From Pseudomonas canadensis (lineage in GTDB: Bacteria > Pseudomonadota > Gammaproteobacteria > Pseudomonadales > Pseudomonadaceae): a stretch of DNA of 64,000 nucleotides. A model generated the notes under the pieces. That model worked only from the letters and a program-made list of their open reading frames with translations, ran no database searches and was not told the origin of the DNA. Position numbers and translations under genes: made by a program. Of this stretch, positions 40,097-49,379 are shown piece after piece (the first letter of the stretch is position 1; the number at the start of each line of letters is the position of its first letter). Where the stretch lies: positions 248,001-312,000 of the forward strand of contig NZ_KI628539.1 of the NCBI RefSeq assembly GCF_000503215.1. Direction: 5' to 3'.

Positions 40097-41838
40097 TGAA
40101 ACTCGAGGGTGCACTCTACCCCTGGCGTTTCCGCCTGATGCTCGGCTTGCTGGCATTGATGGTCGGTGCGATTGCCTGGCGGATCATCGATCTGCAAGTA
40201 GTCGACCGTGACTTCCTGATCGGCGAGGGCAACGCCCGTAGCTTGCGTCATATTCCGATTCCTGCACACCGCGGCCTGATCACCGACCGCAACGGCGAGC
40301 CCTTGGCCGTTAGTACCCCGGTGACCACCCTGTGGGCGAACGCAAAGGAATTGCAGGTCGCCAAGGATCGTTGGCCGGCCCTTGCCTCTGCGCTGGGACA
40401 AGACCCGAAAGCCTTGGCTGAGCGCCTGGAAGCCCAGGCCAATAAAGAGTTTATCTACCTGGTTCGCGGGCTGACCCCTGAACAAGGCCAGCAAGTGCTC
40501 GACCTTAAAGTCCCCGGTGTCTACGGCATCGAGGAATTCCGTCGTTTCTACCCGGCCGGTGAAACCACTGCGCATATGGTCGGCTTCACCGACATCGATG
40601 ATCATGGTCGCGAAGGCGTGGAACTCGCCTACGATGAATGGCTCGCCGGGGTTCCCGGCAAACGACAAGTCATCAAGGATCGGCGCGGCAGACTGATCAA
40701 GGATGTCCAAGTCACCAAAAACGCCAAGGCCGGTAAGCCCTTGGCGTTGTCGATTGACCTGCGCCTGCAATACCTGGCCAACCGCGAGCTGCGTAACGCG
40801 ATCATCGAGAACGGCGCCAAGGCCGGCAGCCTGGTGATCATGGACGTGAAGACCGGCGAGATCCTCGCCATGGTCAACCAGCCGACCTACAACCCCAACA
40901 ACCGTCGCAACCTGCAACCGGCGATGATGCGCAACCGCGCGATGATCGACGTGTTCGAACCGGGTTCGACCATGAAAGCCATCTCCATGAGTGCCGCCCT
41001 CGAAACCGGACGCTGGAAGCCCAGCGACAAGGTCGAGGTGTATCCAGGCACTTTGCAGTTGGGCAAATACACCATTCGTGACGTGTCGCGCACCGAAGGT
41101 CCGGTGCTGGATTTGACAGGTATCCTGATCAACTCCAGTAACGTGGGCATGAGTAAGGTCGCCTTCGATATCGGTGGCGAAACCATCTACCACCTGGCGC
41201 AGAAGATCGGTCTGGGCCAGCCCACTGGCCTCGATTTCCCAGGCGAGCGCGTGGGCAACCTGCCGAACTATCGCGACTGGAAAAAGGCCGAGACCGCCAC
41301 GCTTTCCTACGGCTACGGCTTGTCGGTAACGGCGATCCAGCTGGCCCACGCTTTCTCTGTATTGGCGAATAATGGCCGGATGGTTCCCCTGAGCCTTATC
41401 CATGTCGACGAAGCGCCGAAAGCCACCCAGGTGATCCCGGAAAACGTCGCCAAGACCATGCAAGGCATGCTGCAACAAGTGATCGAAGCACCGCGTGGCG
41501 TATTCCGTGCCCAGGTGCCGGCGTACCACGTGGCCGGCAAGTCAGGTACCGCGCGTAAAACCTCGGTGGGCACCAAGGGCTACGCCGAAAACTCCTACCG
41601 TTCGCTGTTCGCAGGTTTCGGCCCGATGAGCGATCCACGCTACGCCATCGTCGTTGTGATCGATGAGCCGAGCAAAGCCGGTTACTTCGGTGGCCTGGTA
41701 TCGGCGCCGGTGTTCAGCAAAGTGATGTCCGGCACCCTGCGTCTGATGAACATCACGCCGGATAACCTGCCGCCGACGCAACAAGCGAACGCCGGACCAC
41801 CGGCTGCTGCCGTAAAAGCCAATGGAGGGCGCGGCTGA
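40093..41838 (+). CDS. ftsI: Penicillin-binding protein 3, septal transpeptidase FtsI
   Basis: A 581-residue class B PBP. One N-terminal membrane helix (FRLMLGLLALMVGAIAWRI), a non-catalytic pedestal domain, then the transpeptidase with Ser292 in FEPGSTMKA, the SSN motif, and the KSGT motif in HVAGKSGTARKTS. It crosslinks septal peptidoglycan with FtsW and is the main target of aztreonam-like beta-lactams. Overlaps ftsL upstream and murE downstream (TGATG). Confidence 0.96.
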   Translation: MMKLEGALYPWRFRLMLGLLALMVGAIAWRIIDLQVVDRDFLIGEGNARSLRHIPIPAHRGLITDRNGEPLAVSTPVTTLWANAKELQVAKDRWPALASALGQDPKALAERLEAQANKEFIYLVRGLTPEQGQQVLDLKVPGVYGIEEFRRFYPAGETTAHMVGFTDIDDHGREGVELAYDEWLAGVPGKRQVIKDRRGRLIKDVQVTKNAKAGKPLALSIDLRLQYLANRELRNAIIENGAKAGSLVIMDVKTGEILAMVNQPTYNPNNRRNLQPAMMRNRAMIDVFEPGSTMKAISMSAALETGRWKPSDKVEVYPGTLQLGKYTIRDVSRTEGPVLDLTGILINSSNVGMSKVAFDIGGETIYHLAQKIGLGQPTGLDFPGERVGNLPNYRDWKKAETATLSYGYGLSVTAIQLAHAFSVLANNGRMVPLSLIHVDEAPKATQVIPENVAKTMQGMLQQVIEAPRGVFRAQVPAYHVAGKSGTARKTSVGTKGYAENSYRSLFAGFGPMSDPRYAIVVVIDEPSKAGYFGGLVSAPVFSKVMSGTLRLMNITPDNLPPTQQANAGPPAAAVKANGGRG

Positions 41839-43301
41839 TGTCTCTTAGCCTGAACAAGATTTTTGCCCACGCCGGTCGCGATCTGCTGATTCGCGAATTG
41901 AGTCTGGATAGCCGCAATGTGCGTGCCGGTGACCTGTTCCTGGCCGTGCCTGGCGGTAAATTCGATGGCCGTGCGCACATCGCCGACGCGTTGCAACGCG
42001 GAGCGGCTGCCGTGGCCTATGAAGTGGAAGGCGCCACTGTGCTGCCGATTACTGATGTTCCGTTGATTCCAGTCAAAGGTCTGGCCAAGCAGCTCTCGGA
42101 CATCGCCGGGCGTTTTTATGGTGAGCCGAGTCGACACGTCAATCTGGTCGGCGTCACCGGGACTAACGGCAAGACCAGCGTGACCCAACTGATCGCCCAG
42201 GCACTTGACCTGCTGGGTCAGCATTGCGGCATCGTCGGCACACTGGGCACCGGTTTCTACGGCGCGCTGCAAAGCGGCCTGCACACCACGCCGAACCCAA
42301 TCGCCGTGCAAGCGACCCTGGCCGACCTGAAAAAGGCCGGCGCCAAGGCGGTTGCCATGGAAGTGTCGTCCCACGGTTTGCATCAAGGCCGCGTTGCTGC
42401 GCTGGCGTTTGATGTGGCGGTGATGACCAACCTGTCCCGTGATCACCTTGATTACCACGGCACCATGGAAGCCTACGCTGCCGAGAAGGCCAAGCTGTTT
42501 GCCTGGAACGACCTCAAGTGCCGGGTGGTAAACCTGGATGACGAGTTTGGCCGTCAACTGGCTGCCGAAGAGCGTGAATCGCGCCTGATCAGCTACAGCC
42601 TGGAAGACGCCAGCGCGTACCTGTATTGCCGCGAAGCCCACTTCAACGACGAAGGTGTGCGCGCCACACTGGTGACGCCGCAGGGCGAGCATCATTTGCG
42701 CAGCAGCCTGCTCGGTCGCTTCAACCTGAGCAACACCTTGGCGGCAGTTGGTGCATTGCTCGGCCTGGATTACGCCCTCGACGAAATCCTGCGTGTACTG
42801 CCGAAGCTGGAAGGCCCGGTCGGTCGCATGCAGCGCCTGGGTGGCGGCAAGCAGCCGTTGGTAGTAGTCGATTACGCCCACACGCCGGATGCCCTGGAAA
42901 AAGTCCTGGTTGCCCTACGCCCACATGCCAAGGGCAAGCTGCTGTGCCTGTTCGGTTGCGGCGGTGATCGTGATCGCGGCAAACGTCCGCTGATGGCCGA
43001 GATCGTCGAGCGCCTGGCCGATGGCGTGCTCGTCACCGACGACAATCCGCGCAGCGAAGACCCGAGCCAGATTTTCGACGACATCCGTGTCGGCTTCAAA
43101 GACGTGTCCAAGGCCTCGTTTGTCGCCGGCCGCGGCGCCGCCATCGCCCAATTGATCGCCAGCGCCGGTGCTGACGACGTGGTGGTGTTGGCCGGTAAAG
43201 GTCACGAGGACTATCAGGAAATCAACGGCGAGCGCCACGCCTTCTCCGATCTGGTCGAGGCCGATCACGCCTTGACCGCCTGGGAGGTCGCCCATGCTTA
43301 A
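41838..43301 (+). CDS. murE: UDP-MurNAc-L-Ala-D-Glu:meso-DAP ligase
   Basis: A 487-residue ATP-dependent Mur ligase. VGVTGTNGKTSVTQLIAQ is the P-loop; the meso-diaminopimelate signature DNPR appears in VTDDNPRSEDP, showing an mDAP rather than lysine peptide. The start overlaps the ftsI stop by one base. murF begins 8 bases before its own stop. Confidence 0.96.
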   Translation: MSLSLNKIFAHAGRDLLIRELSLDSRNVRAGDLFLAVPGGKFDGRAHIADALQRGAAAVAYEVEGATVLPITDVPLIPVKGLAKQLSDIAGRFYGEPSRHVNLVGVTGTNGKTSVTQLIAQALDLLGQHCGIVGTLGTGFYGALQSGLHTTPNPIAVQATLADLKKAGAKAVAMEVSSHGLHQGRVAALAFDVAVMTNLSRDHLDYHGTMEAYAAEKAKLFAWNDLKCRVVNLDDEFGRQLAAEERESRLISYSLEDASAYLYCREAHFNDEGVRATLVTPQGEHHLRSSLLGRFNLSNTLAAVGALLGLDYALDEILRVLPKLEGPVGRMQRLGGGKQPLVVVDYAHTPDALEKVLVALRPHAKGKLLCLFGCGGDRDRGKRPLMAEIVERLADGVLVTDDNPRSEDPSQIFDDIRVGFKDVSKASFVAGRGAAIAQLIASAGADDVVVLAGKGHEDYQEINGERHAFSDLVEADHALTAWEVAHA

Positions 43302-44664
43302 AGCGATGACATTCAGCGAACTGACCCAGGCCCTGTCGGCCCGAGTGTTGTCGAGCGATTGCAGTTTCGACGGCGTCAGTATCGACAGCCGCGTCATCAA
43401 GCCTGGGCAATTGTTTGTTGCCCTGGCTGGCCCGCGTTTCGATGGTCACGACTACCTGAATGACGTCGCTGCCAAAGGTGCCGTCGGTGCGTTGGTGCAG
43501 CGCGAAGTGCCTGATTCGACGTTGCCGCAGTTGCTGGTCGCCGACACACGTCTGGCGCTGGGCCAACTGGGTGCGCTGAACCGTGCGGCCTTTGACAAGC
43601 CCGTTGCAGCCGTCACCGGCTCCAGCGGCAAGACCACGGTCAAGGAACTGCTCGCCGGCGTGTTGCGTACGCGCGGCCCGGTCCTCGCGACCCGTGGCAA
43701 CCTGAACAATGATTTCGGCGCTCCGCTGACCCTGCTTGAACTGGCCCCGGAACATACGGCGGCCGTGATCGAACTGGGCGCGTCGCGCGTCGGCGAAATC
43801 GCCTACACCGTGGCGCTGACCAAGCCCCACGTGGCGATCATCAATAACGCCGGTACCGCCCACGTTGGCGAGTTCGGTGGCCCGGAGAAAATCGTCGAAG
43901 CCAAGGGCGAAATCCTTGAAGGCCTTGATGCATCGGGCACTGCTGTCTTGAATCTCGACGACAAGGCCTTCGAAACCTGGCGTGTGCGTGCCGCCGGTCG
44001 CAAGGTCCTGACGTTTGCCGTGCTCAATGCCGCGGCTGATTTCCATGCCTCGAACATTACCGTTGATGCGCGTGGCTGCCCGTCCTTTACCTTGCATACC
44101 CCGCAAGGCAACCAACACGTGCAACTGAATTTGCTGGGCAACCACAACGTCGCCAATGCCTTGGCCGCCGCCGCAGCCGCTTACGCCCTGGGCGTGTCGC
44201 TGTTCGGTATCGCCACGGGTTTGGGCGCGGTGCAGCCGGTCAAAGGGCGCACCGTGGCGCAGTTGGCCAGCAACGGCATGCGCGTGATCGACGACACCTA
44301 TAACGCCAACCAGTCCTCCATCTGCGCCGCCATCGACCTGCTCAAAAGCTTCGACGGCCGCAAGGTTTTGGTGCTGGGTGATATCGCCGAACTGGGCGAG
44401 TGGGCCGAACAGTCCCACCGCGACGTCGGCGCCTACGCCGCTGGCAAAGTCGACGCGCTGTACGCCGTCGGCCCGCACATGGCGCACGCCGTCAGCGTAT
44501 TCGGCCCTGGCGCCCGTCATTTTGCAACCCAGGCCGAGCTGATCCAGGCGCTGACGGCGGCTGAACACGACAAACACACAACCATTTTGATCAAGGGATC
44601 GCGCAGCGCGGTGATGGAAAACGTCGTCGCGGCCTTGTGTGGCTCAAGTACGGAGAAACATTAA
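43294..44664 (+). CDS. murF: UDP-MurNAc-tripeptide:D-Ala-D-Ala ligase
   Basis: A 456-residue Mur ligase that adds D-Ala-D-Ala to complete the pentapeptide. The P-loop is VTGSSGKTTVKELLAG; other features are TRGNLNNDFGAPLTLLEL and IDDTYNANQSSICAAI. Overlaps murE by 8 bases and mraY by one (TAATG). Cytoplasmic. Confidence 0.95.
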   Translation: MLKAMTFSELTQALSARVLSSDCSFDGVSIDSRVIKPGQLFVALAGPRFDGHDYLNDVAAKGAVGALVQREVPDSTLPQLLVADTRLALGQLGALNRAAFDKPVAAVTGSSGKTTVKELLAGVLRTRGPVLATRGNLNNDFGAPLTLLELAPEHTAAVIELGASRVGEIAYTVALTKPHVAIINNAGTAHVGEFGGPEKIVEAKGEILEGLDASGTAVLNLDDKAFETWRVRAAGRKVLTFAVLNAAADFHASNITVDARGCPSFTLHTPQGNQHVQLNLLGNHNVANALAAAAAAYALGVSLFGIATGLGAVQPVKGRTVAQLASNGMRVIDDTYNANQSSICAAIDLLKSFDGRKVLVLGDIAELGEWAEQSHRDVGAYAAGKVDALYAVGPHMAHAVSVFGPGARHFATQAELIQALTAAEHDKHTTILIKGSRSAVMENVVAALCGSSTEKH

Positions 44665-45746
44665 TGCTGCTGCTGCTGGCTGAGTATCTGCAACAGTTCC
44701 ACAAAGGCTTCGCGGTCTTTCAGTACCTGACCCTGCGCGGGATCCTGGGTGTGCTGACCGCGCTGTGTTTGTCGCTGTTCCTGGGGCCGTGGATGATCCG
44801 CACCCTGCAGAACCTGCAAATTGGTCAATCGGTTCGTAATGACGGCCCGCAGTCGCACCTGTCCAAATCCGGCACCCCGACCATGGGCGGCGCGCTGATC
44901 CTGTCGTCCATCGGAATCAGCACCCTGTTGTGGGCCGATCTGCATAACCGCTATGTGTGGACGGTGTTATTGGTGACCTTGCTGTTCGGTGCTATCGGCT
45001 GGGTAGATGACTACCGCAAGGTGATCGAGAAGAACTCGAAAGGCCTGCCAAGTCGCTGGAAGTATTTCTGGCAGTCGGTGTTTGGCCTCGGCGCTGCGAT
45101 ATTCCTCTACACCACTGCGCCAAGCGCGGTCGAAACCACCTTGATCATCCCGATGCTCAAGGACGCCAGCATTCCCCTGGGCGTCGGCTTCGTGGTGCTG
45201 ACCTACTTCGTGATCGTCGGCTCCAGCAACGCGGTCAATCTGACCGATGGCCTCGACGGTCTGGCAATCATGCCGACGGTGATGGTGGGCGGTGCACTCG
45301 GCATCTTCTGCTACCTGTCGGGTAACGTGAAATTCGCTGAATACCTGCTGATCCCTTATGTACCGGGCGCGGGTGAATTGATCGTGTTCTGCGGCGCGCT
45401 GATCGGTGCAGGCCTGGGCTTCCTGTGGTTCAACACGTATCCCGCACAAGTCTTCATGGGTGACGTCGGCGCACTGGCGCTGGGCGCAGCCCTTGGCACT
45501 ATTGCCGTGATCGTTCGCCAGGAAATCGTGCTGTTCATCATGGGCGGTGTGTTCGTGATGGAAACCCTGTCGGTGGTCATCCAGGTGGCGTCCTTCAAGT
45601 TGACCGGGCGCCGCGTGTTCCGTATGGCGCCGATTCACCACCACTTTGAACTCAAGGGCTGGCCCGAGCCACGCGTGATCGTCCGCTTCTGGATCATCAC
45701 CGTGATTCTGGTGCTGATCGGCCTTGCCACCCTGAAACTGAGGTAG
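44664..45746 (+). CDS. mraY: Phospho-MurNAc-pentapeptide translocase MraY
   Basis: A 360-residue integral membrane enzyme with about ten helices that transfers phospho-MurNAc-pentapeptide to undecaprenyl phosphate, making lipid I. The Asp pair is in VDDYRKVIEKNSKGL, the Asp of the NAVNLTDGLDGLA motif is present, and the cytoplasmic His loop is HHHFELKGWPEPRVIVRFW. ATG 44664 overlaps the murF stop. Confidence 0.97.
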   Translation: MLLLLAEYLQQFHKGFAVFQYLTLRGILGVLTALCLSLFLGPWMIRTLQNLQIGQSVRNDGPQSHLSKSGTPTMGGALILSSIGISTLLWADLHNRYVWTVLLVTLLFGAIGWVDDYRKVIEKNSKGLPSRWKYFWQSVFGLGAAIFLYTTAPSAVETTLIIPMLKDASIPLGVGFVVLTYFVIVGSSNAVNLTDGLDGLAIMPTVMVGGALGIFCYLSGNVKFAEYLLIPYVPGAGELIVFCGALIGAGLGFLWFNTYPAQVFMGDVGALALGAALGTIAVIVRQEIVLFIMGGVFVMETLSVVIQVASFKLTGRRVFRMAPIHHHFELKGWPEPRVIVRFWIITVILVLIGLATLKLR

Positions 45747-45752
45747 AAACGA

Positions 45753-47099
45753 GTGTCCCTGATCGCTTCAGACCACTTCCGCATCGTTGTCGGCCTCGGC
45801 AAGAGCGGCATGTCCCTGGTTCGCTTCCTGGCGAACCGGGGCAAGCCGTTTGCCGTGGCCGACACGCGGGAAAATCCACCGGAGCTGGTCACGCTGCGCC
45901 GTGACTACCCGCACGTGGAAGTGCGTTGTGGCGAGTTGGATGTCGAGTTTCTGTGCCGCGCCGACGAGCTCTACGTGAGCCCCGGCTTGGCCATCGCGAC
46001 CCCGGCCCTGCAAGCCGCCGCCGCCCGTGGCGTGAAGCTGTCCGGCGACATCGACCTGTTCGCGCGTAACGCGCAGGCGCCGATCGTGGCTATCAGCGGT
46101 TCCAACGCGAAAAGCACCGTGACCACCCTGGTCGGCGAGATGGCGGCTGCGGCTGGCAAGCGCGTCGCCGTGGGCGGCAACCTCGGCACCCCGGCGCTGG
46201 ACCTGCTCAGCGACGATGTCGAGCTGTATGTGATGGAGCTGTCGAGCTTCCAGCTGGAAACCACCCACGATCTCGGTGCCGAAGTGGCGACTGTATTGAA
46301 CGTGAGTGAAGACCACATGGACCGCTACAGCGGCCTGCCGGCCTATCACTTGGCCAAGCACCGGATCTTCCGTGGCGCCAAGCAAGTGGTGGTCAACCGT
46401 CAGGACGCGTTGAGCCGTCCGCTGATGGGCGAAGGCCTGCCATGCTGGACCTTCGGCCTGAGCAAACCTGATTTCAAAGCCTTCGGCATTCGCGAAGAGA
46501 ACGGCGAGAAATACCTGGCCTTCGAATTCCAGAACCTGATGCCGGTGCGCGAGCTGAAAATCCGTGGCGCCCATAACCAATCCAACGCCCTGGCAGCTCT
46601 GGCGCTGGGCCATGCTGTCGGGCTGCCGTTCGACGCCATGCTGTCGGCCCTGCGTACTTTCGGCGGCCTGGAGCATCGCTGCCAGTGGGTGCGCGATCTC
46701 GACGGCGTCAGCTATTACAACGATTCCAAGGCCACCAACGTCGGTGCTGCCCTGGCGGCTATTGAAGGCCTTGGCGCCGATATCGAAGGCAAGCTGGTGC
46801 TGATCGCCGGTGGCGACGGCAAGGGCGCAGACTTCAAGGACCTTAAAGGCCCGGTCGCCGAGCATTGCCGCGCCGTGGTGCTGATGGGCCGCGACTCCGA
46901 TTTGATCGCCGCCGCCCTTGGCGATGCCGTGCCGCAAGTGCGCGCTACCTCCCTGGACGATGCCATCGCGCAATGCAAAGCCCTGGCCCAGCCGGGCGAT
47001 GCGGTGCTGCTGTCGCCGGCGTGCGCCAGTTTCGACATGTTCAAGAACTACGAAGAGCGCGGCCAGCTGTTCGCCCGCGCCGTGGAGGCCTTGGCATGA
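45753..47099 (+). CDS. murD: UDP-MurNAc-L-Ala:D-Glu ligase
   Basis: A 448-residue Mur ligase adding D-glutamate. It begins with GTG (VSLIASDHFRIVVGLGKSGMSLVRFLANRG) behind TGAGG. The P-loop reads ISGSNAKSTVTTLV rather than GTNGKST, a variant usual in Pseudomonas. Later motifs NDSKATNVGAALAAIEGL and LLSPACASFDMFKNYEERG are normal. Its stop overlaps the ftsW start (ATGA). Confidence 0.95.
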   Translation: MSLIASDHFRIVVGLGKSGMSLVRFLANRGKPFAVADTRENPPELVTLRRDYPHVEVRCGELDVEFLCRADELYVSPGLAIATPALQAAAARGVKLSGDIDLFARNAQAPIVAISGSNAKSTVTTLVGEMAAAAGKRVAVGGNLGTPALDLLSDDVELYVMELSSFQLETTHDLGAEVATVLNVSEDHMDRYSGLPAYHLAKHRIFRGAKQVVVNRQDALSRPLMGEGLPCWTFGLSKPDFKAFGIREENGEKYLAFEFQNLMPVRELKIRGAHNQSNALAALALGHAVGLPFDAMLSALRTFGGLEHRCQWVRDLDGVSYYNDSKATNVGAALAAIEGLGADIEGKLVLIAGGDGKGADFKDLKGPVAEHCRAVVLMGRDSDLIAAALGDAVPQVRATSLDDAIAQCKALAQPGDAVLLSPACASFDMFKNYEERGQLFARAVEALA

Positions 47100-48319
47100 G
47101 TATCAACTTTCGGAACATCATCAAGCCGTACCCGTCGCCGATCATCACTGGGCGCGGTGTCGACCTCGATTTCCCGATGCTCGCCGGTTGCCTGGCGTTG
47201 CTCGGCCTGGGCTTGGTGATGATCACGTCGGCGTCGTCCGAAGTGGCGGCCGTGCAGTCGGGCAACACTCTGTACATGATGATCCGTCACCTGGTGTACC
47301 TGGTGATCGGCCTTGGCGCGTGCATCGTCACCATGATGATCCCGATCGCCACCTGGCAACGCCTGGGTTGGCTGATGCTGATCGGTGCGTTCGGCTTGCT
47401 GATCATGGTGATCCTGCCCGGCATCGGCCGGGAGGTGAACGGTTCGATGCGCTGGATCGGCTTCGGCGCGTTCAACGTGCAGCCGTCGGAAATCGCCAAG
47501 GTGTTCGTGGTGATCTACCTGGCCGGTTATCTGGTGCGTCGCCAGAAAGAAGTGCGCGAAAGCTGGATGGGCTTCTTCAAGCCGTTCATCGTACTGTTGC
47601 CGATGGCCGGCCTGTTGCTGATGGAGCCCGACTTCGGTGCCACCGTCGTGATGATGGGGGCGGCAGCGGCGATGCTGTTCCTTGGCGGCGTGGGGCTGTT
47701 CCGCTTCACCTTGATGGTGGTGCTGGCCGTGGCGGCCGTGACCATTCTGGTGCAGGCGCAACCCTACCGGATGGCGCGTCTGATTACCTTTACCGACCCG
47801 TGGTCCGACCAGTTCGGTTCCGGCTACCAGTTGACCCAGGCGCTGATCGCCTTCGGTCGCGGCGAGTGGCTCGGCGTGGGCCTGGGCAACAGCGTGCAGA
47901 AGCAGTTCTACCTGCCGGAAGCGCACACCGACTTCGTGTTCTCGGTGCTCGCCGAAGAGCTCGGCGTGGTCGGTTCGCTGTGCACCGTCGCATTGTTCGT
48001 GTTCGTGTGTGTGCGCGGCATGTACATCGGCCTGTGGGCCGAGAAGGCCAAACAGTATTTCGCTGCTTATGTGGCGTACGGCTTGTCGTTCCTTTGGATC
48101 GGCCAGTTCCTGATCAACATCGGTGTGAACGTCGGCCTGCTGCCGACCAAGGGCCTGACCTTGCCGTTCCTCAGTTACGGCGGCAGTTCGTTGGTGATCT
48201 GCTGCGCGTGCCTGGGCTTGTTGCTGCGCATCGAGTGGGAGAGTCGAACCCACCTGGGCAGCGAAGAGATGGAATTCAGCGAAAGCGATTTTGCCGAGGA
48301 GCCAACCCATGGGCGCTAA
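47096..48319 (+). CDS. ftsW: Septal peptidoglycan polymerase FtsW (SEDS)
   Basis: A 407-residue membrane protein with about ten helices, a SEDS-family glycosyltransferase that polymerises lipid II with FtsI. Family motifs include NGSMRWIGFGAFNVQPSEIAK, LPEAHTDFVFSVLAEELG and PTKGLTLPFLSYGGSS. A long open frame extends upstream but ATG 47096 overlaps the murD stop and gives normal length. An acidic C-terminal tail follows the last helix. murG overlaps its end by 11 bases. Confidence 0.96.
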   Translation: MSINFRNIIKPYPSPIITGRGVDLDFPMLAGCLALLGLGLVMITSASSEVAAVQSGNTLYMMIRHLVYLVIGLGACIVTMMIPIATWQRLGWLMLIGAFGLLIMVILPGIGREVNGSMRWIGFGAFNVQPSEIAKVFVVIYLAGYLVRRQKEVRESWMGFFKPFIVLLPMAGLLLMEPDFGATVVMMGAAAAMLFLGGVGLFRFTLMVVLAVAAVTILVQAQPYRMARLITFTDPWSDQFGSGYQLTQALIAFGRGEWLGVGLGNSVQKQFYLPEAHTDFVFSVLAEELGVVGSLCTVALFVFVCVRGMYIGLWAEKAKQYFAAYVAYGLSFLWIGQFLINIGVNVGLLPTKGLTLPFLSYGGSSLVICCACLGLLLRIEWESRTHLGSEEMEFSESDFAEEPTHGR

Positions 48320-49379
48320 CGTGCTGATCATGGCAGGCGGCACCGGGGGCCATGTGTTCCCGGCCCTGGCTTGCGCACGCGAATTCCAGAACCGTGGCTA
48401 CACCGTGCACTGGTTGGGCACGCCGCGTGGCATCGAAAACGAACTGGTACCGAATGCCGGTTTGCCGCTGCACCTGATCAACGTCACGGGCCTGCGTGGC
48501 AAGAGCAAATTGTCCCTGCTCAAGGCGCCGTTCGTGTTGCTCAAGGCGGTATGGCAGGCGAGCAAGGTTATTCGTGATTTGAAACCAGTGTGTGTGCTCG
48601 GTTTTGGTGGGTATGTGACCGGTCCTGGTGGCGTCGCCGCCAAGCTCGCTGGTGTGCCGGTGATCGTGCATGAGCAGAACGCCGTCGCCGGCACCGCCAA
48701 CCGCCTGCTGGTGCCATTGGCCGCTCGGGTGTGTGAAGCGTTCCCGAAAACTTTTGGCGCCTCGGACAAGCTACGTACCACCGGCAATCCGGTGCGCACT
48801 GAACTGTTCATGGACATCGCCCGTGAAGCACTGCAAGGGCGCAAGCCGCACCTGCTGGTCATGGGCGGCAGCCTGGGCTCCGAGCCGTTGAACAAACTGC
48901 TGCCGGAAGCCCTGGCGCAACTCCCCGTGGAATTGCGTCCGGAGGTCTTCCATCAGGCCGGCAAAGATCACGGTGAAGTCACCGCCACGCGTTATCGCGA
49001 AGCCGGTGTTGAGGCGAACGTACAGCCTTTCATCAAAGACATGGCCCACGCCTATGGCTGGGCCGACCTGGTGGTCTGCCGCTCCGGTGCGCTGACCGTC
49101 AGTGAACTGGCTGCCGCCGGTCTGCCGTCCTTGCTGGTGCCTTTGCCCCACGCGATCGACGATCACCAGACCCGCAATGCCGAATATTTGGCCGGGGAGG
49201 GCGCTGCCTTCCTGCTGCCGCAAAGAACGACTGGCGCCGCCGATTTGGCCGCACGCCTGACTGAGGTTTTGATGCAACCGGAACGACTCAATAGCATGGC
49301 GAGCACCGCAAGCCGCCTGGCCAAACCTGATGCAACCCGCACCGTGGTCGATATCTGCCTGGAGGTGGCCCATGGTTGA
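48309..49379 (+). CDS. murG: UDP-GlcNAc:lipid I N-acetylglucosaminyltransferase MurG
   Basis: A 356-residue GT-B enzyme making lipid II at the inner face of the membrane. Three glycine-rich loops: MAGGTGGHVFPAL, LGFGGYVTGPGG and MGGSLGSEPLN; VIVHEQNAVAGTAN and VVCRSGALTVSELAAAG are also typical. ATG 48309 is embedded in the end of ftsW; murC starts 8 bases before its stop. Confidence 0.96.
   Translation: MGANVLIMAGGTGGHVFPALACAREFQNRGYTVHWLGTPRGIENELVPNAGLPLHLINVTGLRGKSKLSLLKAPFVLLKAVWQASKVIRDLKPVCVLGFGGYVTGPGGVAAKLAGVPVIVHEQNAVAGTANRLLVPLAARVCEAFPKTFGASDKLRTTGNPVRTELFMDIAREALQGRKPHLLVMGGSLGSEPLNKLLPEALAQLPVELRPEVFHQAGKDHGEVTATRYREAGVEANVQPFIKDMAHAYGWADLVVCRSGALTVSELAAAGLPSLLVPLPHAIDDHQTRNAEYLAGEGAAFLLPQRTTGAADLAARLTEVLMQPERLNSMASTASRLAKPDATRTVVDICLEVAHG

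Noticed and set aside
46918..48327. 469-codon frame overlapping murD end and ftsW in another reading frame
   Set aside because: Arg-rich and without membrane helices, in the +1 frame of a well-supported membrane protein.
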